A stretch of DNA of 41,055 nucleotides from Acidobacteriota bacterium. Its GTDB lineage: Bacteria > Acidobacteriota > Terriglobia > Acidiferrales > UBA7541. Location: contig QHYN01000216.1 of the NCBI GenBank assembly GCA_003224145.1, forward strand, positions 1-41,055, written 5' to 3'. The notes under the pieces are model-generated. The model was given only the letters and a program-made list of their open reading frames with translations. It searched no databases and was not told the DNA's origin. This document shows, piece by piece, positions 1 to 8,394 of this stretch. A program made the translations under genes and the position numbers. Position 1 is the stretch's first letter. Every line of letters begins with the position of its first letter.

Positions 1-2
1 TG

Positions 3-356
3 CCGACGGACTTTGGGTTCGTGATCGACGTTCACGCGCACGAGCCGGAGACCGTCTACGTGGTGCCGATCAAGAGCGACGGGGAGCACTATCCGCTCGA
101 AGGAAAGCTGAGGGTGTATCGCAGCCGGACGGGCGGGAACGAGTGGGAGGCGCTCACGAAAGGTCTGCCGCAGCGTGACTGCTACGTGAACGTGTTGCGC
201 GATGCGATGGCCGTGGACGCGCTCGATAAGTGCGGCATTTATTTTGGCACTACCGGCGGGCAGGTCTACTGTTCGGCGGATGCGGGAGACAACTGGGCCC
301 CGATTGTCCGTGATCTTCCGGCCGTACTTTCGGTCGAGGTGCAGACGCTGCCATGA
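3..356 (+). CDS. C-terminal part of a BNR/WD40-type beta-propeller (exo-alpha-sialidase-like) protein, 5'-truncated by window edge
   Basis: The reading frame is already open at the first base, so this is the tail of a longer protein; a GTG at 21 is internal and not the likely start. The visible ~117 residues hold BNR/Asp-box-like blades: the segments [18 protein letters not shown] and [17 protein letters not shown] fit the S-x-D-x-G-x-x-W type repeat of sialidases, sortilins and Ycf48-like propellers. Such proteins are often annotated exo-alpha-sialidase without proof of activity. The stop (TGA 354-356) overlaps the ATG of the next gene as ATGA, so the two are translationally coupled. The real substrate or partner cannot be deduced because the catalytic portion of any sialidase would lie outside the window. 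Confidence 0.75.
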   Translation, partial: PTDFGFVIDVHAHEPETVYVVPIKSDGEHYPLEGKLRVYRSRTGGNEWEALTKGLPQRDCYVNVLRDAMAVDALDKCGIYFGTTGGQVYCSADAGDNWAPIVRDLPAVLSVEVQTLP

Positions 357-649
357 TTCGCGTCGTGTTGCCGCCACATCTGCGGGGGCTGGCGCGGATT
401 AGCGGGGAAGTCAAGCTGGAGATCGAAGGCCAGCCCACGCAGCGCGCGGTGCTTGACGCGCTTGAGGCTAGCTATCCGATGCTGCGCGGAACGATCCGCG
501 ATCACGTCACGCAACAGCGTCGTCCCTTCTTACGCTTCTTCGCGTGCGAGGAGGATCTTTCTCATGAATCCCCGGATGCGCTGCTCCCTGATGCAGTCGT
601 CTCGGGGAAAGAACCGTTGCTCATCATTGGGGCCATCGCTGGCGGCTAG
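353..649 (+). CDS. MoaD/ThiS family ubiquitin-like protein
   Basis: A 98-residue protein ending in Gly-Gly (AIAGG), the hallmark of MoaD/ThiS beta-grasp sulfur carriers and of archaeal SAMP-type modifiers. It starts with an alternating beta pattern ([10 protein letters not shown]), has the usual middle helix ([14 protein letters not shown]) and ends with [10 protein letters not shown]. In this family an E1-like enzyme (MoeB/ThiF) adenylates the C-terminal glycine, which then carries sulfur or is conjugated to proteins. It overlaps the upstream beta-propeller gene by 4 bp (ATGA), so both are probably made together. No MoaE, ThiG, E1 or JAMM protease is seen nearby, so a role in molybdopterin or thiamine synthesis is not supported by context. 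Confidence 0.85.
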   Translation: MIRVVLPPHLRGLARISGEVKLEIEGQPTQRAVLDALEASYPMLRGTIRDHVTQQRRPFLRFFACEEDLSHESPDALLPDAVVSGKEPLLIIGAIAGG

Positions 650-847
650 CTCGGAAATGAAGGAGGTAAGCAAGCGGTCGTGAATTAGCTAAGGAGGCTG
701 GTCACAGCCCTGTGGGACTGCTAATTGGCTTCCTTTGCGATTCTGTAAGTGCTTCGGATTCAGGTATTTACCCTAGCAAAATATTCGGGGTTTACCGCCT
801 ATTTTTCCCTCCTGTTTTTCCCCTTATTTGTAGGCAGGGGGTATTCC

Positions 848-3064
848 GTGAGGAAGTACCACGTTTGGTTAGTCGGTATGCTGGCGGCACTGCTGTGGCC
901 CACGCCCGCGAGAGCCCAAAACCGGTTCATTATCCGCACGACTCTTATTGCCCAAGCTCTTCAGACGGCTTGCAACCCTCCTCTATTGCCGTCCATCTGC
1001 ACTATTGTAGAGCCAATTGGGGATCCCGCCGGGCAAGTTTTTCTGATTACCAGCTCGCTTGACCTAAACGGCTTGCTGACTCTTGCGGGCAATCCGCTGG
1101 GCCTTGTGGACGCCGAAGTCGATCAGTTGTTGAGCTTGATTGGCGGACTCAACGTCCTTCCCTCGCCCCTTCCTAGCGGAACGCTGCAGGATCGAACACT
1201 GGTCGCTTATCCCGCTGGTTCCAGCACCATGGTGTGGGACGGTTACGCCAATCAGCCGGCAGCGTCGATTGTGCGCGTTCAGGACGCACAGAATACTTTT
1301 AAGGTGCAGGGAAGCGGAATTGTCGCGGACATTGACACGGGCGTGGATCCCAACCACCCGGTACTGAAGGCCGTTTTGCTGCTAGGCTACGACTTTACTC
1401 GAAACCAATCGGGTGGTTCCGAACTGAATGATCTATCCCCGACCTTTACGCCACCCCAACCATGTTCAAGCTGTCCGCCAGCGAAGGTGAATCAGTCCAC
1501 CGCGGCAGTACTGGATCAATCGACAGCAGCAGTGCTGGATGGTAGCCCCTATGCGGCGTTTGGCCACGGCACGATGGTGATGGGCATCATTCATCTGGTG
1601 GCGCCGACGGCACAATTGATGCCGCTGAAAGCATTTCATTCCGACGGAACCGGCTACCTTTCCGACGTTCTGCGCGCCATCTACTACGGTGTGCAGAACA
1701 ACGCCAACGTAATCAACATGAGCTTCGAATTTACGTCCAGCTCAACGGAGTTGCAGAAAGCACTGGATTACGCCAACCAGCAAGGTCTCGTCTCAGCGGC
1801 CTCCTCGGGCAATGACGGCCAAGGTCCGCCATTCTTAGTTTATCCCGCGGCGCTGCAAAGCGACGTGATGGGAGTTGCATCGGTGGGCTCGACGGCCTCT
1901 ACCGATAGCACGCGCTCAAGTTTCTCGAACTACGGCGACTCGCTGGTGTGGGTGGCGGCTCCCGGCGAAAACATCGTTTCCACGTACCCGTTCGATACCT
2001 ACGCCGCGGGCTGGGGCACGTCGTTCAGCGCGCCCTTCGTTTCGGGCGGCGGCGCACTTTTGCGAAACGTGCGCAGCCCACTGAGCGAATCCCAAGCGGC
2101 TCCCGCAGTGGCGCGCGCGCAACCGCTGAGTGGCCAGGGGCTCGGCAACGGCCGCTTGGATCTTTGCCAGGCGCTGGGAATGCTGTCCTCTGGAAGCGCG
2201 TGCTCACCCCAGGATTACAACGTGTCCGCTTCCCCAACGAGCGCGACGCTTACTGCGGGACAGCAGACAAGCTTCACGATCTCTGCAACCCCGGTCTCAG
2301 GATTCATAGGCACAGTGACTTGGAATTGCCCGGGAGCGCCGGCCAATTCGATTACATGCACGGTTTCGCCCTCGACGGTGGTGCTTGACGGCACGAACCC
2401 GGCGACAGCAACGGTAACGCTGACGACGGCGGCGCGAGGTTTCTCGCCGCCGCTGGTGATCCTGCCGCCCACTGCGTCGCCCGTACGGTTATGGGTGATG
2501 TGGATGGCATGCTTCGCGTGGCTTGCCATGCTGTTGTTACTTTGCAAGCTCGGTCGCGCTTCTGGGCTGCAGCGCGGCTTTGCCGCGACGGCCGGGCTCC
2601 TTGCTGTTTCGCTGTGCGCTTATGCCTGCGGCGGCTACGGCGGCGGAGGTGGAGGCGGGGGCGGCTCGGGATCGCCCACGTTAACTTCGTTGACGCTCAG
2701 CCCCTCCAGCGTCACTGGCGGTTCGTCTTCCACGGGCACGGTAACTCTTAGCAGCGCGGCTCTGAGTAGCGGGGCAATGATCGCCCTCTCGAGCAACATG
2801 TCCGCTGCAACGGTTCCGGCCAGCGTGACAGTTCCTGCCGGAGCGACCAGCGCGACTTTTACAGTGAACACCAGCGCAGTGACTGCCTCGACTACTGTGA
2901 CGATTACCGCCTCTTACGGCACTTACGGCGGAGTCAAGACGGCGATGCTCACCGTAACGCCCGCAGTCACGGCCGGAACTCCCGCGGGCACGTACACGCT
3001 CACGGTCACCGGTAGTTCAGGCAACCTCACCCACTCCACAACGGTCCAAGTTACTGTGAACTAG
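848..3064 (+). CDS. Secreted subtilisin-like serine peptidase (S8) with C-terminal membrane hairpin, Gly linker and Ig-like tail
   Basis: The GTG at 848 is chosen as start because a purine-rich CAGGGGG lies 6-7 bases upstream and the product then begins with a proper signal peptide (VRKYHVWLVGMLAALLWPTP, cleavage near ARAQ-N). An in-frame upstream start at 749 would bury it. From this start (738 aa) the S8 triad is visible: Asp163 in ADIDTGVD, His240 in FGHGTMVMG, Asn322 in SGNDG (oxyanion) and Ser392 in GTSFSAPFVSGG. After the catalytic domain come an Ig/BACON-like segment (~455-530), two hydrophobic stretches (~546-566, ~577-593), Cys594 followed by a glycine run (~595-608), then Ser/Thr-rich beta repeats to the end. 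The tail GTPAGTYTLTVTGSSGNLTH is a pattern I associate with acidobacterial secreted proteins. Probably extracellular or surface proteolysis; substrate unknown. Confidence 0.88.
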   Translation: MRKYHVWLVGMLAALLWPTPARAQNRFIIRTTLIAQALQTACNPPLLPSICTIVEPIGDPAGQVFLITSSLDLNGLLTLAGNPLGLVDAEVDQLLSLIGGLNVLPSPLPSGTLQDRTLVAYPAGSSTMVWDGYANQPAASIVRVQDAQNTFKVQGSGIVADIDTGVDPNHPVLKAVLLLGYDFTRNQSGGSELNDLSPTFTPPQPCSSCPPAKVNQSTAAVLDQSTAAVLDGSPYAAFGHGTMVMGIIHLVAPTAQLMPLKAFHSDGTGYLSDVLRAIYYGVQNNANVINMSFEFTSSSTELQKALDYANQQGLVSAASSGNDGQGPPFLVYPAALQSDVMGVASVGSTASTDSTRSSFSNYGDSLVWVAAPGENIVSTYPFDTYAAGWGTSFSAPFVSGGGALLRNVRSPLSESQAAPAVARAQPLSGQGLGNGRLDLCQALGMLSSGSACSPQDYNVSASPTSATLTAGQQTSFTISATPVSGFIGTVTWNCPGAPANSITCTVSPSTVVLDGTNPATATVTLTTAARGFSPPLVILPPTASPVRLWVMWMACFAWLAMLLLLCKLGRASGLQRGFAATAGLLAVSLCAYACGGYGGGGGGGGGSGSPTLTSLTLSPSSVTGGSSSTGTVTLSSAALSSGAMIALSSNMSAATVPASVTVPAGATSATFTVNTSAVTASTTVTITASYGTYGGVKTAMLTVTPAVTAGTPAGTYTLTVTGSSGNLTHSTTVQVTVN

Positions 3065-3123
3065 GACATCCTCGGAAACCCACCCCTCCTCTTCCAAACC
3101 AACCCAAACCCAGGGAAATTTCA

Positions 3124-3170
3124 AACTTGCCGGCGACTGGCCTAAAGGCCAATACCGCTCAGAGCAAGTT
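3124..3170. other. Nested inverted repeat in the gap between protease and NlpC genes
   Basis: An outer perfect 7-bp inverted repeat (AACTTGC 3124-3130 with GCAAGTT 3164-3170) encloses an inner hairpin TGGCC-TAAA-GGCCA (3138-3151). There is no T-run after it, so it is not a classic intrinsic terminator. It may end the S8 transcript or form part of the NlpC leader. Confidence 0.35.
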
Positions 3171-3243
3171 CCATTGCAGACGCAGGCCCTAAGTGATTTC
3201 TTGGAGAAATGGGTTCTATTTCCATAGAAACACTGGAGATCAC

Positions 3244-4446
3244 GTGTCGATGCGAGAAATGAAGGCTGGATCCGAATGGAACGCAGCAGCGCGCGGTTTG
3301 GCAGCTGCTCTCGCTTTCGCATGGGCTTGCGTCATTGGGGTCTCGCTGGTAAACGCCCAGGAGACCGCTTCCGCACACGAACCGGAGCCCGTCGCGCGGT
3401 TATTAACTGCTGCTGAAGGGCGCGCGGTGGTGAATGCTGCGTGGGAGCTGGATATGCCGGCCCGGAAAACGCAGGACTGCTCCCACCTTGTTCATCAAAT
3501 TTACGCAAATGCTGGGTTTGAGTATCCCTATGCAAGTTCATTCGAGATTTATGCGGGAGACGAGAGTTTTGAGCGTGTGAGAAATCCACAATCCGGGGAC
3601 TTGGTGGTCTGGCCCGGACACGTCGGGATCATTGTGGATCCTTTGCAGCACAGCTTTTACAGCTTGGTGAGAACAGGATGGGAAGCACAGGACTACCAGG
3701 GACTATACTGGAGGTCCCGGGGAAGACCGCGCTTCTACCGGTACAAAGTAGGAAGCGGTGAAGTCCTGAGCGCGGCCCGGACATCCGCGCCGGCGCAATT
3801 ATCAAATAGGTCGAGGCAGCATGCTGCGGCCCCGATCATCGAGCAGCGAACTCCAGCAGAGAATGCCGATCCGAATCGGCCGCCGAAAGCGGTCTCCGAA
3901 AGAACCAAGGTGAATGATCGCCTGGCGGCCCCTCCTACACGTGTGGAGGAAGCAGCCGCCTTTGAGGTACCGTCAAGCATCATCATTGCCCCAGGAAATA
4001 AGCGGCCAACGCCCGAGGAAGTGGCCGAAGGCATATCGGAAGTAAGCGACGCGTTTGGGAGTGTGTTGCGCAGCGATGATCCATCGAGTATTCAACTGCC
4101 GGTGGTCATTGTCGAGCAATTCAAAGTGGAGCGCGTGGAAGTCAAGCGCGACCACGGCTGGGCACGTCTTGAGGTGGAATCCAAGGTATTTCTCGGGGGC
4201 GGGTCGGTTCATCTGAAGAGACAGAAGGAGAAGGTGCGCTGGGAGTTGAGGCGCACAGAATCCGGCTGGGAGGCGGTCGCTCCACAGGATCGAAACTATG
4301 TGCCGCACGATGTGGCGGTGAAGAATCTGGCAGCGCAACTCGCGCGATTGACGGAAAGCGATGGCGCTGCGGCACATCAGGAGACAGTTCTGCGACAGGA
4401 GTCGCGCCTTGCCAATCTGCTAGGCGTGCTGCTGGAGAACAAGTGA
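3244..4446 (+). CDS. Secreted NlpC/P60-like cysteine peptidase domain protein
   Basis: The GTG at 3244 is preceded by GGAG at 3235-3238; ATG 3250 is two codons further, and an in-frame GTG at 3193 has no ribosome site. The 400-aa product has a signal segment (~18-38, ending near VNAQ), then an NlpC/P60-type domain: Cys79 in TQDCSHLVHQIY and His126 in VVWPGHVGIIVDP fit the Cys-His pair of these peptidoglycan endopeptidases (gamma-D-Glu-diaminopimelate type cleavage in the family). The GDLVVWPGHVGI arrangement is characteristic. Residues ~175-400 are a Pro/Arg-rich linker and an unrecognised alpha/beta region (~235-400) not typical of NlpC proteins. Likely acts on the cell wall in the periplasm. 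It lies alone between the S8 protease and a convergent glycosyltransferase gene. Confidence 0.72.
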   Translation: MSMREMKAGSEWNAAARGLAAALAFAWACVIGVSLVNAQETASAHEPEPVARLLTAAEGRAVVNAAWELDMPARKTQDCSHLVHQIYANAGFEYPYASSFEIYAGDESFERVRNPQSGDLVVWPGHVGIIVDPLQHSFYSLVRTGWEAQDYQGLYWRSRGRPRFYRYKVGSGEVLSAARTSAPAQLSNRSRQHAAAPIIEQRTPAENADPNRPPKAVSERTKVNDRLAAPPTRVEEAAAFEVPSSIIIAPGNKRPTPEEVAEGISEVSDAFGSVLRSDDPSSIQLPVVIVEQFKVERVEVKRDHGWARLEVESKVFLGGGSVHLKRQKEKVRWELRRTESGWEAVAPQDRNYVPHDVAVKNLAAQLARLTESDGAAAHQETVLRQESRLANLLGVLLENK

Positions 4447-4475
4447 GATAGGCCCTCAAGGTTACGGCAAGGAAA

Positions 4476-5771
4476 TCAAAGGGCCTGAGTCGGACGTGGT
4501 AACACGGCAGAGACAGGCTTGGAGAGCAGGAATTTCACGCCCAAGGCTGCCAGGATGAAAATCTCCGGATCGATGACGTGCCGGTAGCGAATCGTGGGAT
4601 GCGTGAGGTAGAAGAGCAAGGGATAAAACAGCAGGACCAGCACGTAGGGAACGGCCGCCTGGGGGTCGGTCCGAAGAGCCCGCCAAAGACCCAGAAGCAT
4701 CGCCAGGGTCACGGATATAGTCAGATAAACATTGGCAAAGCCGTGGAATTCGTCCCGGAGATTCGACGGATCTAGATTCCAAAATCCCGTCCAAAGATAA
4801 ACAAATCTTCGCAGGCACAACACAAAGTACAAGGCTGGATGATGTGCGAGGAAGCCGAGCGCCTCGCCGCGCTTTTCGCGCATGTAGGGAATCTCGCCAA
4901 GGCGCACGAATTCGGCCCTTTGCTCGGGATTAATGGTGGGGTGAGCGTCGGAATCGAGCCAGCTTTGTGTGTTGCCATCGTTGCCGACCCAGAATTCGAG
5001 CCAAAAGTTGTCGCGAAGGGGGATGGGGGTGTGAAAGGTGCGGCAGTTGCGAACTTCCCAGGGTAGAAGGACGGTGCCAAGGCCCAGGGCCACGAGAAAA
5101 GCGGACTTGAGCCAGTGTGGCCGGCTTCGCCATAAAGGGTAGAGAGCCCAGCCGGCGAGAACGGGGCAAAGGGTGAGAGTCGAGGCATTCGTTACCGCAG
5201 AAAAACCGCAGAGGATTCCAAAGCCGAACCAACTCCATGAGGTGGGCTGTTCCTTCAGCTTTAAGCTGCAAAGAAAAAGAAAGGCGGCAAGCAGCGCAGC
5301 GAGACAGGTCTCCCAGACGAAACTGCTGGAGATGAATATGGAGTAAGGGGAGAGCGCCCACAGCCAGCACGCCCAGACTGCTACACTTTGGCCAAAACTG
5401 CGGTGCGCGATGAAAAATATAGGAATGCAAATGAGCGCTGAAAATAAGGAGTTCAAACCCAGGATGACAAGGGCGGAGGTTTTGCTGTAGACGCCGAAGA
5501 ACTTGAAGACTCCTGCGAGCAGGTAGGGGTACACGGGCGTCATCCAAGCGGTCGGACCGGTTTCGACGAACAGGGGATTGCCATAGCCGTGCCCCTCCGC
5601 GATGGAGCGGGCGATGCGCCCGGTTTCAAAGCCGAACAACAAATGGTTTTCATAGTTGTTGTAGGTGCTGTGATAGAAGAAATGCATGGCCACGAGCCGC
5701 AACGCCAAGGCCACGAGCGCAATCGCAGCCGACGATCGCCAAAGACGATTTTTCCCGGTTAAGCTGGGCAT
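4476..5771 (-). CDS. Multi-pass membrane glycosyltransferase, GT39/ArnT-like
   Basis: A 431-aa polytopic membrane protein with roughly ten hydrophobic helices. The start is the ATG at 5771, preceded on its strand by AGGAG four bases away; the frame stays open much further upstream, but that part is antisense to the dehydratase gene and has no membrane-protein character. The first loop between the N-terminal helix and the next carries acidic residues (YNNYENHLLFGFETGRIA) and GPTAWMTPVYPYLLAG, which resembles the lipid-phosphosugar-dependent C-type glycosyltransferases (PMT/ArnT, GT39 or GT83) that use an acidic residue in the first periplasmic loop. These transfer a sugar from a polyprenyl-phosphate donor on the outer face of the membrane. 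Acceptor unknown. Divergent from the dehydratase gene. Confidence 0.75.
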   Translation of the reverse strand: MPSLTGKNRLWRSSAAIALVALALRLVAMHFFYHSTYNNYENHLLFGFETGRIARSIAEGHGYGNPLFVETGPTAWMTPVYPYLLAGVFKFFGVYSKTSALVILGLNSLFSALICIPIFFIAHRSFGQSVAVWACWLWALSPYSIFISSSFVWETCLAALLAAFLFLCSLKLKEQPTSWSWFGFGILCGFSAVTNASTLTLCPVLAGWALYPLWRSRPHWLKSAFLVALGLGTVLLPWEVRNCRTFHTPIPLRDNFWLEFWVGNDGNTQSWLDSDAHPTINPEQRAEFVRLGEIPYMREKRGEALGFLAHHPALYFVLCLRRFVYLWTGFWNLDPSNLRDEFHGFANVYLTISVTLAMLLGLWRALRTDPQAAVPYVLVLLFYPLLFYLTHPTIRYRHVIDPEIFILAALGVKFLLSKPVSAVLPRPTQAL

Positions 5772-5963
5772 TGTGCTCCTGGTTTTTCGGCGGCGTTCCT
5801 GGCCGATTGTCGGGTCAGGCGGGGAAGATTCTACTTCAATCGTTTCGCGAGCGTGGCCGTTGTTTTCTCCCGGTGAAGCAGGTTGATGTTTGATTGAAGC
5901 AAGTCCCAGAATTGGGTGATCCGTTCCGAATTGATTAAGGACTGGAAGGAGCTCTGACGAAGA

Positions 5964-6935
5964 GTGGAACTGCAAATTCATCCGGGCATTTCGGCGATAC
6001 GAGAGGCGCAAAGATTTCTGGCGAAGTATTTTGCGCCCACGCGTCTGATTCCTGCGCCGTTTCTCAGTAAGAAGGTTGGGAAGAACGTTTATTTGAAGCT
6101 GGAGACGGAGCTTCCGGCGGGATCGTTCAAAGTGCGCGGAGCGTTTTACGCACTGTCGCAAAGAATGAAGAAAGGCGCCGTGCGGGAAATGGTGGCTTCG
6201 AGCACAGGAAATCACGGGGCGGCAGCGGCGTATGCCGCTAAAGAGTTTGGCATCGCGGCTAAGATTTTCTTGCCCACAAGGTGTAATCCGGTGAAACGCG
6301 ACAGGATTGCGGCGCTCGGAGCGGAGATTGTGGAGAGCGGAGGCGGGGACCTGGCGTCGGCGTTTGAACTGGCAGCGGAGTACGCGAAGCGGCCGAATGT
6401 GTATTTCCTGAACGACGCGACGGATCCCGATTTGCCTGCCGGACCGGCGACGATTGCGTGCGAAATCCTGGAGCAGCTTCCGGCTACCAGCGCGATTTTC
6501 GTGCCGATCGGGGATACGGCGCTGATTCGGGGAATTGGCGCGGCTGCAAACAAGTTTGCGCCGCAAACCAAAATTATTGGGGTGCAGGCCGAACGCGCGC
6601 CCGCCTACTACCTGTCGTGGAAAGAAGGCAAAGTCGTGGGCACAGAAACGTGCGACACGATTGCCGACGGGCTAGCGACGCGAACGCCGGAAGCGGCAAA
6701 CGTGCGGGACGTACAAGCCCTTGTGGATGAGGTGGTTCTAGTGAGTGAGGAGCAGATGTTGCGAGCCATCGAAGTGTTACTCCTTGAGGAGCACGTGCTG
6801 GCCGAACCTGCCGGAGCCGCGAACACAGCGGCTCTGCTGAAATGGGGTGATGGCTGCGGGGATTGTCCCGTGCTGATTGTGAGCGGAGCGAATATTTCGC
6901 GGGAAGTGCTGAAGAGGGCGCTCAAAGATATATAG
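5964..6935 (+). CDS. PLP-dependent threonine/serine dehydratase family enzyme (threonine ammonia-lyase-like)
   Basis: A 323-aa fold-type II PLP enzyme starting at GTG 5964; AGGAG at 5947-5951 is rather far (12 bases). Lys56 in GSFKVRGA is the Schiff-base lysine, SSTGNHGAAAAYAAKEFG is the substrate/carboxylate loop, and SGANISREVL near the end matches the family's C-terminal signature. The family deaminates L-threonine to 2-oxobutanoate or L-serine to pyruvate. One oddity: the phosphate-binding glycine loop, normally GGGGL, reads PIGDTALIRG here, so a related activity (for example on another hydroxy-amino acid) cannot be excluded. No C-terminal ACT regulatory domain, so it is the short, catabolic-like form. 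It ends just before a strong GC palindrome shared with the convergent YXWGXW gene. Confidence 0.82.
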   Translation: MELQIHPGISAIREAQRFLAKYFAPTRLIPAPFLSKKVGKNVYLKLETELPAGSFKVRGAFYALSQRMKKGAVREMVASSTGNHGAAAAYAAKEFGIAAKIFLPTRCNPVKRDRIAALGAEIVESGGGDLASAFELAAEYAKRPNVYFLNDATDPDLPAGPATIACEILEQLPATSAIFVPIGDTALIRGIGAAANKFAPQTKIIGVQAERAPAYYLSWKEGKVVGTETCDTIADGLATRTPEAANVRDVQALVDEVVLVSEEQMLRAIEVLLLEEHVLAEPAGAANTAALLKWGDGCGDCPVLIVSGANISREVLKRALKDI

Positions 6936-6943
6936 CGAAAAAT

Positions 6944-6976
6944 GCGGGGCGCCCCGGCATAGCCGGGGCGCCCCGC
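6944..6976 (-). terminator. Strong 15-bp GC palindrome between convergent genes; intrinsic terminator for the minus strand
   Basis: A perfect 15-bp stem (GCGGGGCGCCCCGGC, 6944-6958, with its complement 6962-6976) closes a three-base ATA loop. Read on the minus strand it is followed directly by ATTTTTC, which suits a rho-independent terminator for the YXWGXW gene. On the plus strand no T-run follows, but the stem could still block 3' decay of the dehydratase transcript. Confidence 0.7.
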
Positions 6977-6997
6977 CCGGTTAGTGTTTCTTCGTCC

Positions 6998-8194
6998 TCA
7001 GTGCAAACCGGAAGGCTTGCGATCCTGAGGTGGCTTTTTCTCTTGTTTTTGCTGCTCCCTTTGCTGATGTTCCTGCAGCTTTTGTGATTGCTGATCGTGC
7101 TTGCGCTCCATTTGCTGAGTTTGCTGCTCGTGGCGGCGCTGGAGCTGTTCCTGCCGCTGCTGGTTGGCGTTGCGCTGTTGCAACTGTCGTTGCTCCTGAT
7201 CGTGCTGACGCTGCATCTTTTGATGCTCCGCCTCCTGCTGCTGGCGCAGCTTATCTTGTTCTCGCTGCTGCTTTTGGTCCAGCTTCGGATTGACGGGAGC
7301 GTTCGACGGACGCAAAGAGGGCGGACGATCCTCAAACGTGCGGCGGTTGTTTTCCGGTTGCCGGCCCGGTCGGTCTTCGCGATTCATTGGTCTGGACGAA
7401 ATATCGGGGGCATTCGTCCTCGGACGATTCATTTCGTCCCGGTTCTTTGGGCCGCGGTTCGGATTGTCTGGTCTTTCCTTTATCAGCGGGCCATGACCAT
7501 GGAACTCGCCCGGCCGCGGGCTAGCGGCGACGTCAGGTCGCCCGTGGTTCACGGAAGCGAGTAGGGCGCGGTCACCGCGGGCAGTTTGCTGGTGCTCAAT
7601 CTGCACAGACGTCATTGCGGTGTGAGGCTGGCGAGCCGCTGCTAATTCGACGGCTGTCGGACGAGCAGTTGTCCCACCCGGACCACCGTTGAAGCTGACG
7701 CGGTTAATTGTGGTGTTGTTGTTCACAACAGTCGTGTTGTAGGTGTTGCGCACGACGGTGACGTCCACGTTGGTCACGGAACGGTTGTAGAAGTACGTGC
7801 CGCCGCGCCAGTAACCGCCATAGAAGCCGACACCGGGGTAGCCGAATCCGTAGTTAATTCCGCCATAGAAGCCTACGACGGGTCCCCAGTAGCCTTCGTT
7901 CCAGATGTAGAAGCCGTCGTCCCAGTCCCAATAACCTGGAGTCCAGAGAAGACCTGCTTCCGGCGGAAATGCCCACGTGCCTGGAACCCAGAAATAGCCG
8001 TCCGGGCCATAGGCCCAATAACCTGGAACCCAGATAAAGCCAGGTCCCGGGCAGATCGGCTGGACATACACTGGCAATACAGGCGGACCAATCCGAACGG
8101 AGATGCCCACAGCAACTTGTGCTTGGGATGGAACCGGTATCGCCAGTAGACCAACTGCGAGAAACGACAAGCAGATAAAGCGTGCGATACGCAT
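6998..8194 (-). CDS. YXWGXW-repeat secreted protein with Gln-rich charged C-terminal tail
   Basis: ATG 8194 is preferred over GTG 8203 because AAAGGTG sits at the right distance before it; the product is 398 aa. It opens with a signal peptide (MRIARFICLSFLAVGLLAIP, cleavage near SQAQ). Residues ~45-115 hold repeats of the YXWGXW/WXXGXW type: FIWVPGYWAYGPDGYFWVPG, LLWTPGYWDW and YIWNEGYWGP, then a Gly/Tyr-rich stretch. A Val/Asn/Thr region follows, then Pro/Arg-rich sequence, and the last ~100 residues are almost only Gln, Arg, Glu, Lys and His, predicted as an extended helix or coiled coil. YXWGXW proteins are common in Acidobacteria and Proteobacteria envelopes with no assigned biochemical function. 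Monocistronic, with its own terminator. Confidence 0.85.
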   Translation of the reverse strand: MRIARFICLSFLAVGLLAIPVPSQAQVAVGISVRIGPPVLPVYVQPICPGPGFIWVPGYWAYGPDGYFWVPGTWAFPPEAGLLWTPGYWDWDDGFYIWNEGYWGPVVGFYGGINYGFGYPGVGFYGGYWRGGTYFYNRSVTNVDVTVVRNTYNTTVVNNNTTINRVSFNGGPGGTTARPTAVELAAARQPHTAMTSVQIEHQQTARGDRALLASVNHGRPDVAASPRPGEFHGHGPLIKERPDNPNRGPKNRDEMNRPRTNAPDISSRPMNREDRPGRQPENNRRTFEDRPPSLRPSNAPVNPKLDQKQQREQDKLRQQQEAEHQKMQRQHDQEQRQLQQRNANQQRQEQLQRRHEQQTQQMERKHDQQSQKLQEHQQREQQKQEKKPPQDRKPSGLH

Positions 8195-8394
8195 GATTCT
8201 CACCTTTCTGGCGTTTTGCTGGGTGCTTGCTGCTGGGGCTGGGAGCGGCCGATCGCCACTTCAGGCCGCATCTTTAGTTAGAACACCTGGCGAGGCGAAG
8301 AGTTGCCAACATTTATGTAAGACCATTTAAAATCAATAACTTAGAGAATTAATGACGGATGCCTGGAGTCGCCAATTCGAGCAAAATTCGGAGT

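Noticed and set aside
4450-4486. Inverted repeat AGGCCCT / AGGGCCT between the convergent NlpC and glycosyltransferase genes.
   Set aside because: The 23-base loop and lack of a T-run make it a poor terminator candidate; it also extends into the end of the glycosyltransferase gene.
5772-6566. Upstream extension of the minus-strand glycosyltransferase frame (to 6566).
   Set aside because: Lies antisense to the dehydratase gene, is Arg/His-rich with no membrane helices, and a good ribosome site precedes ATG 5771.
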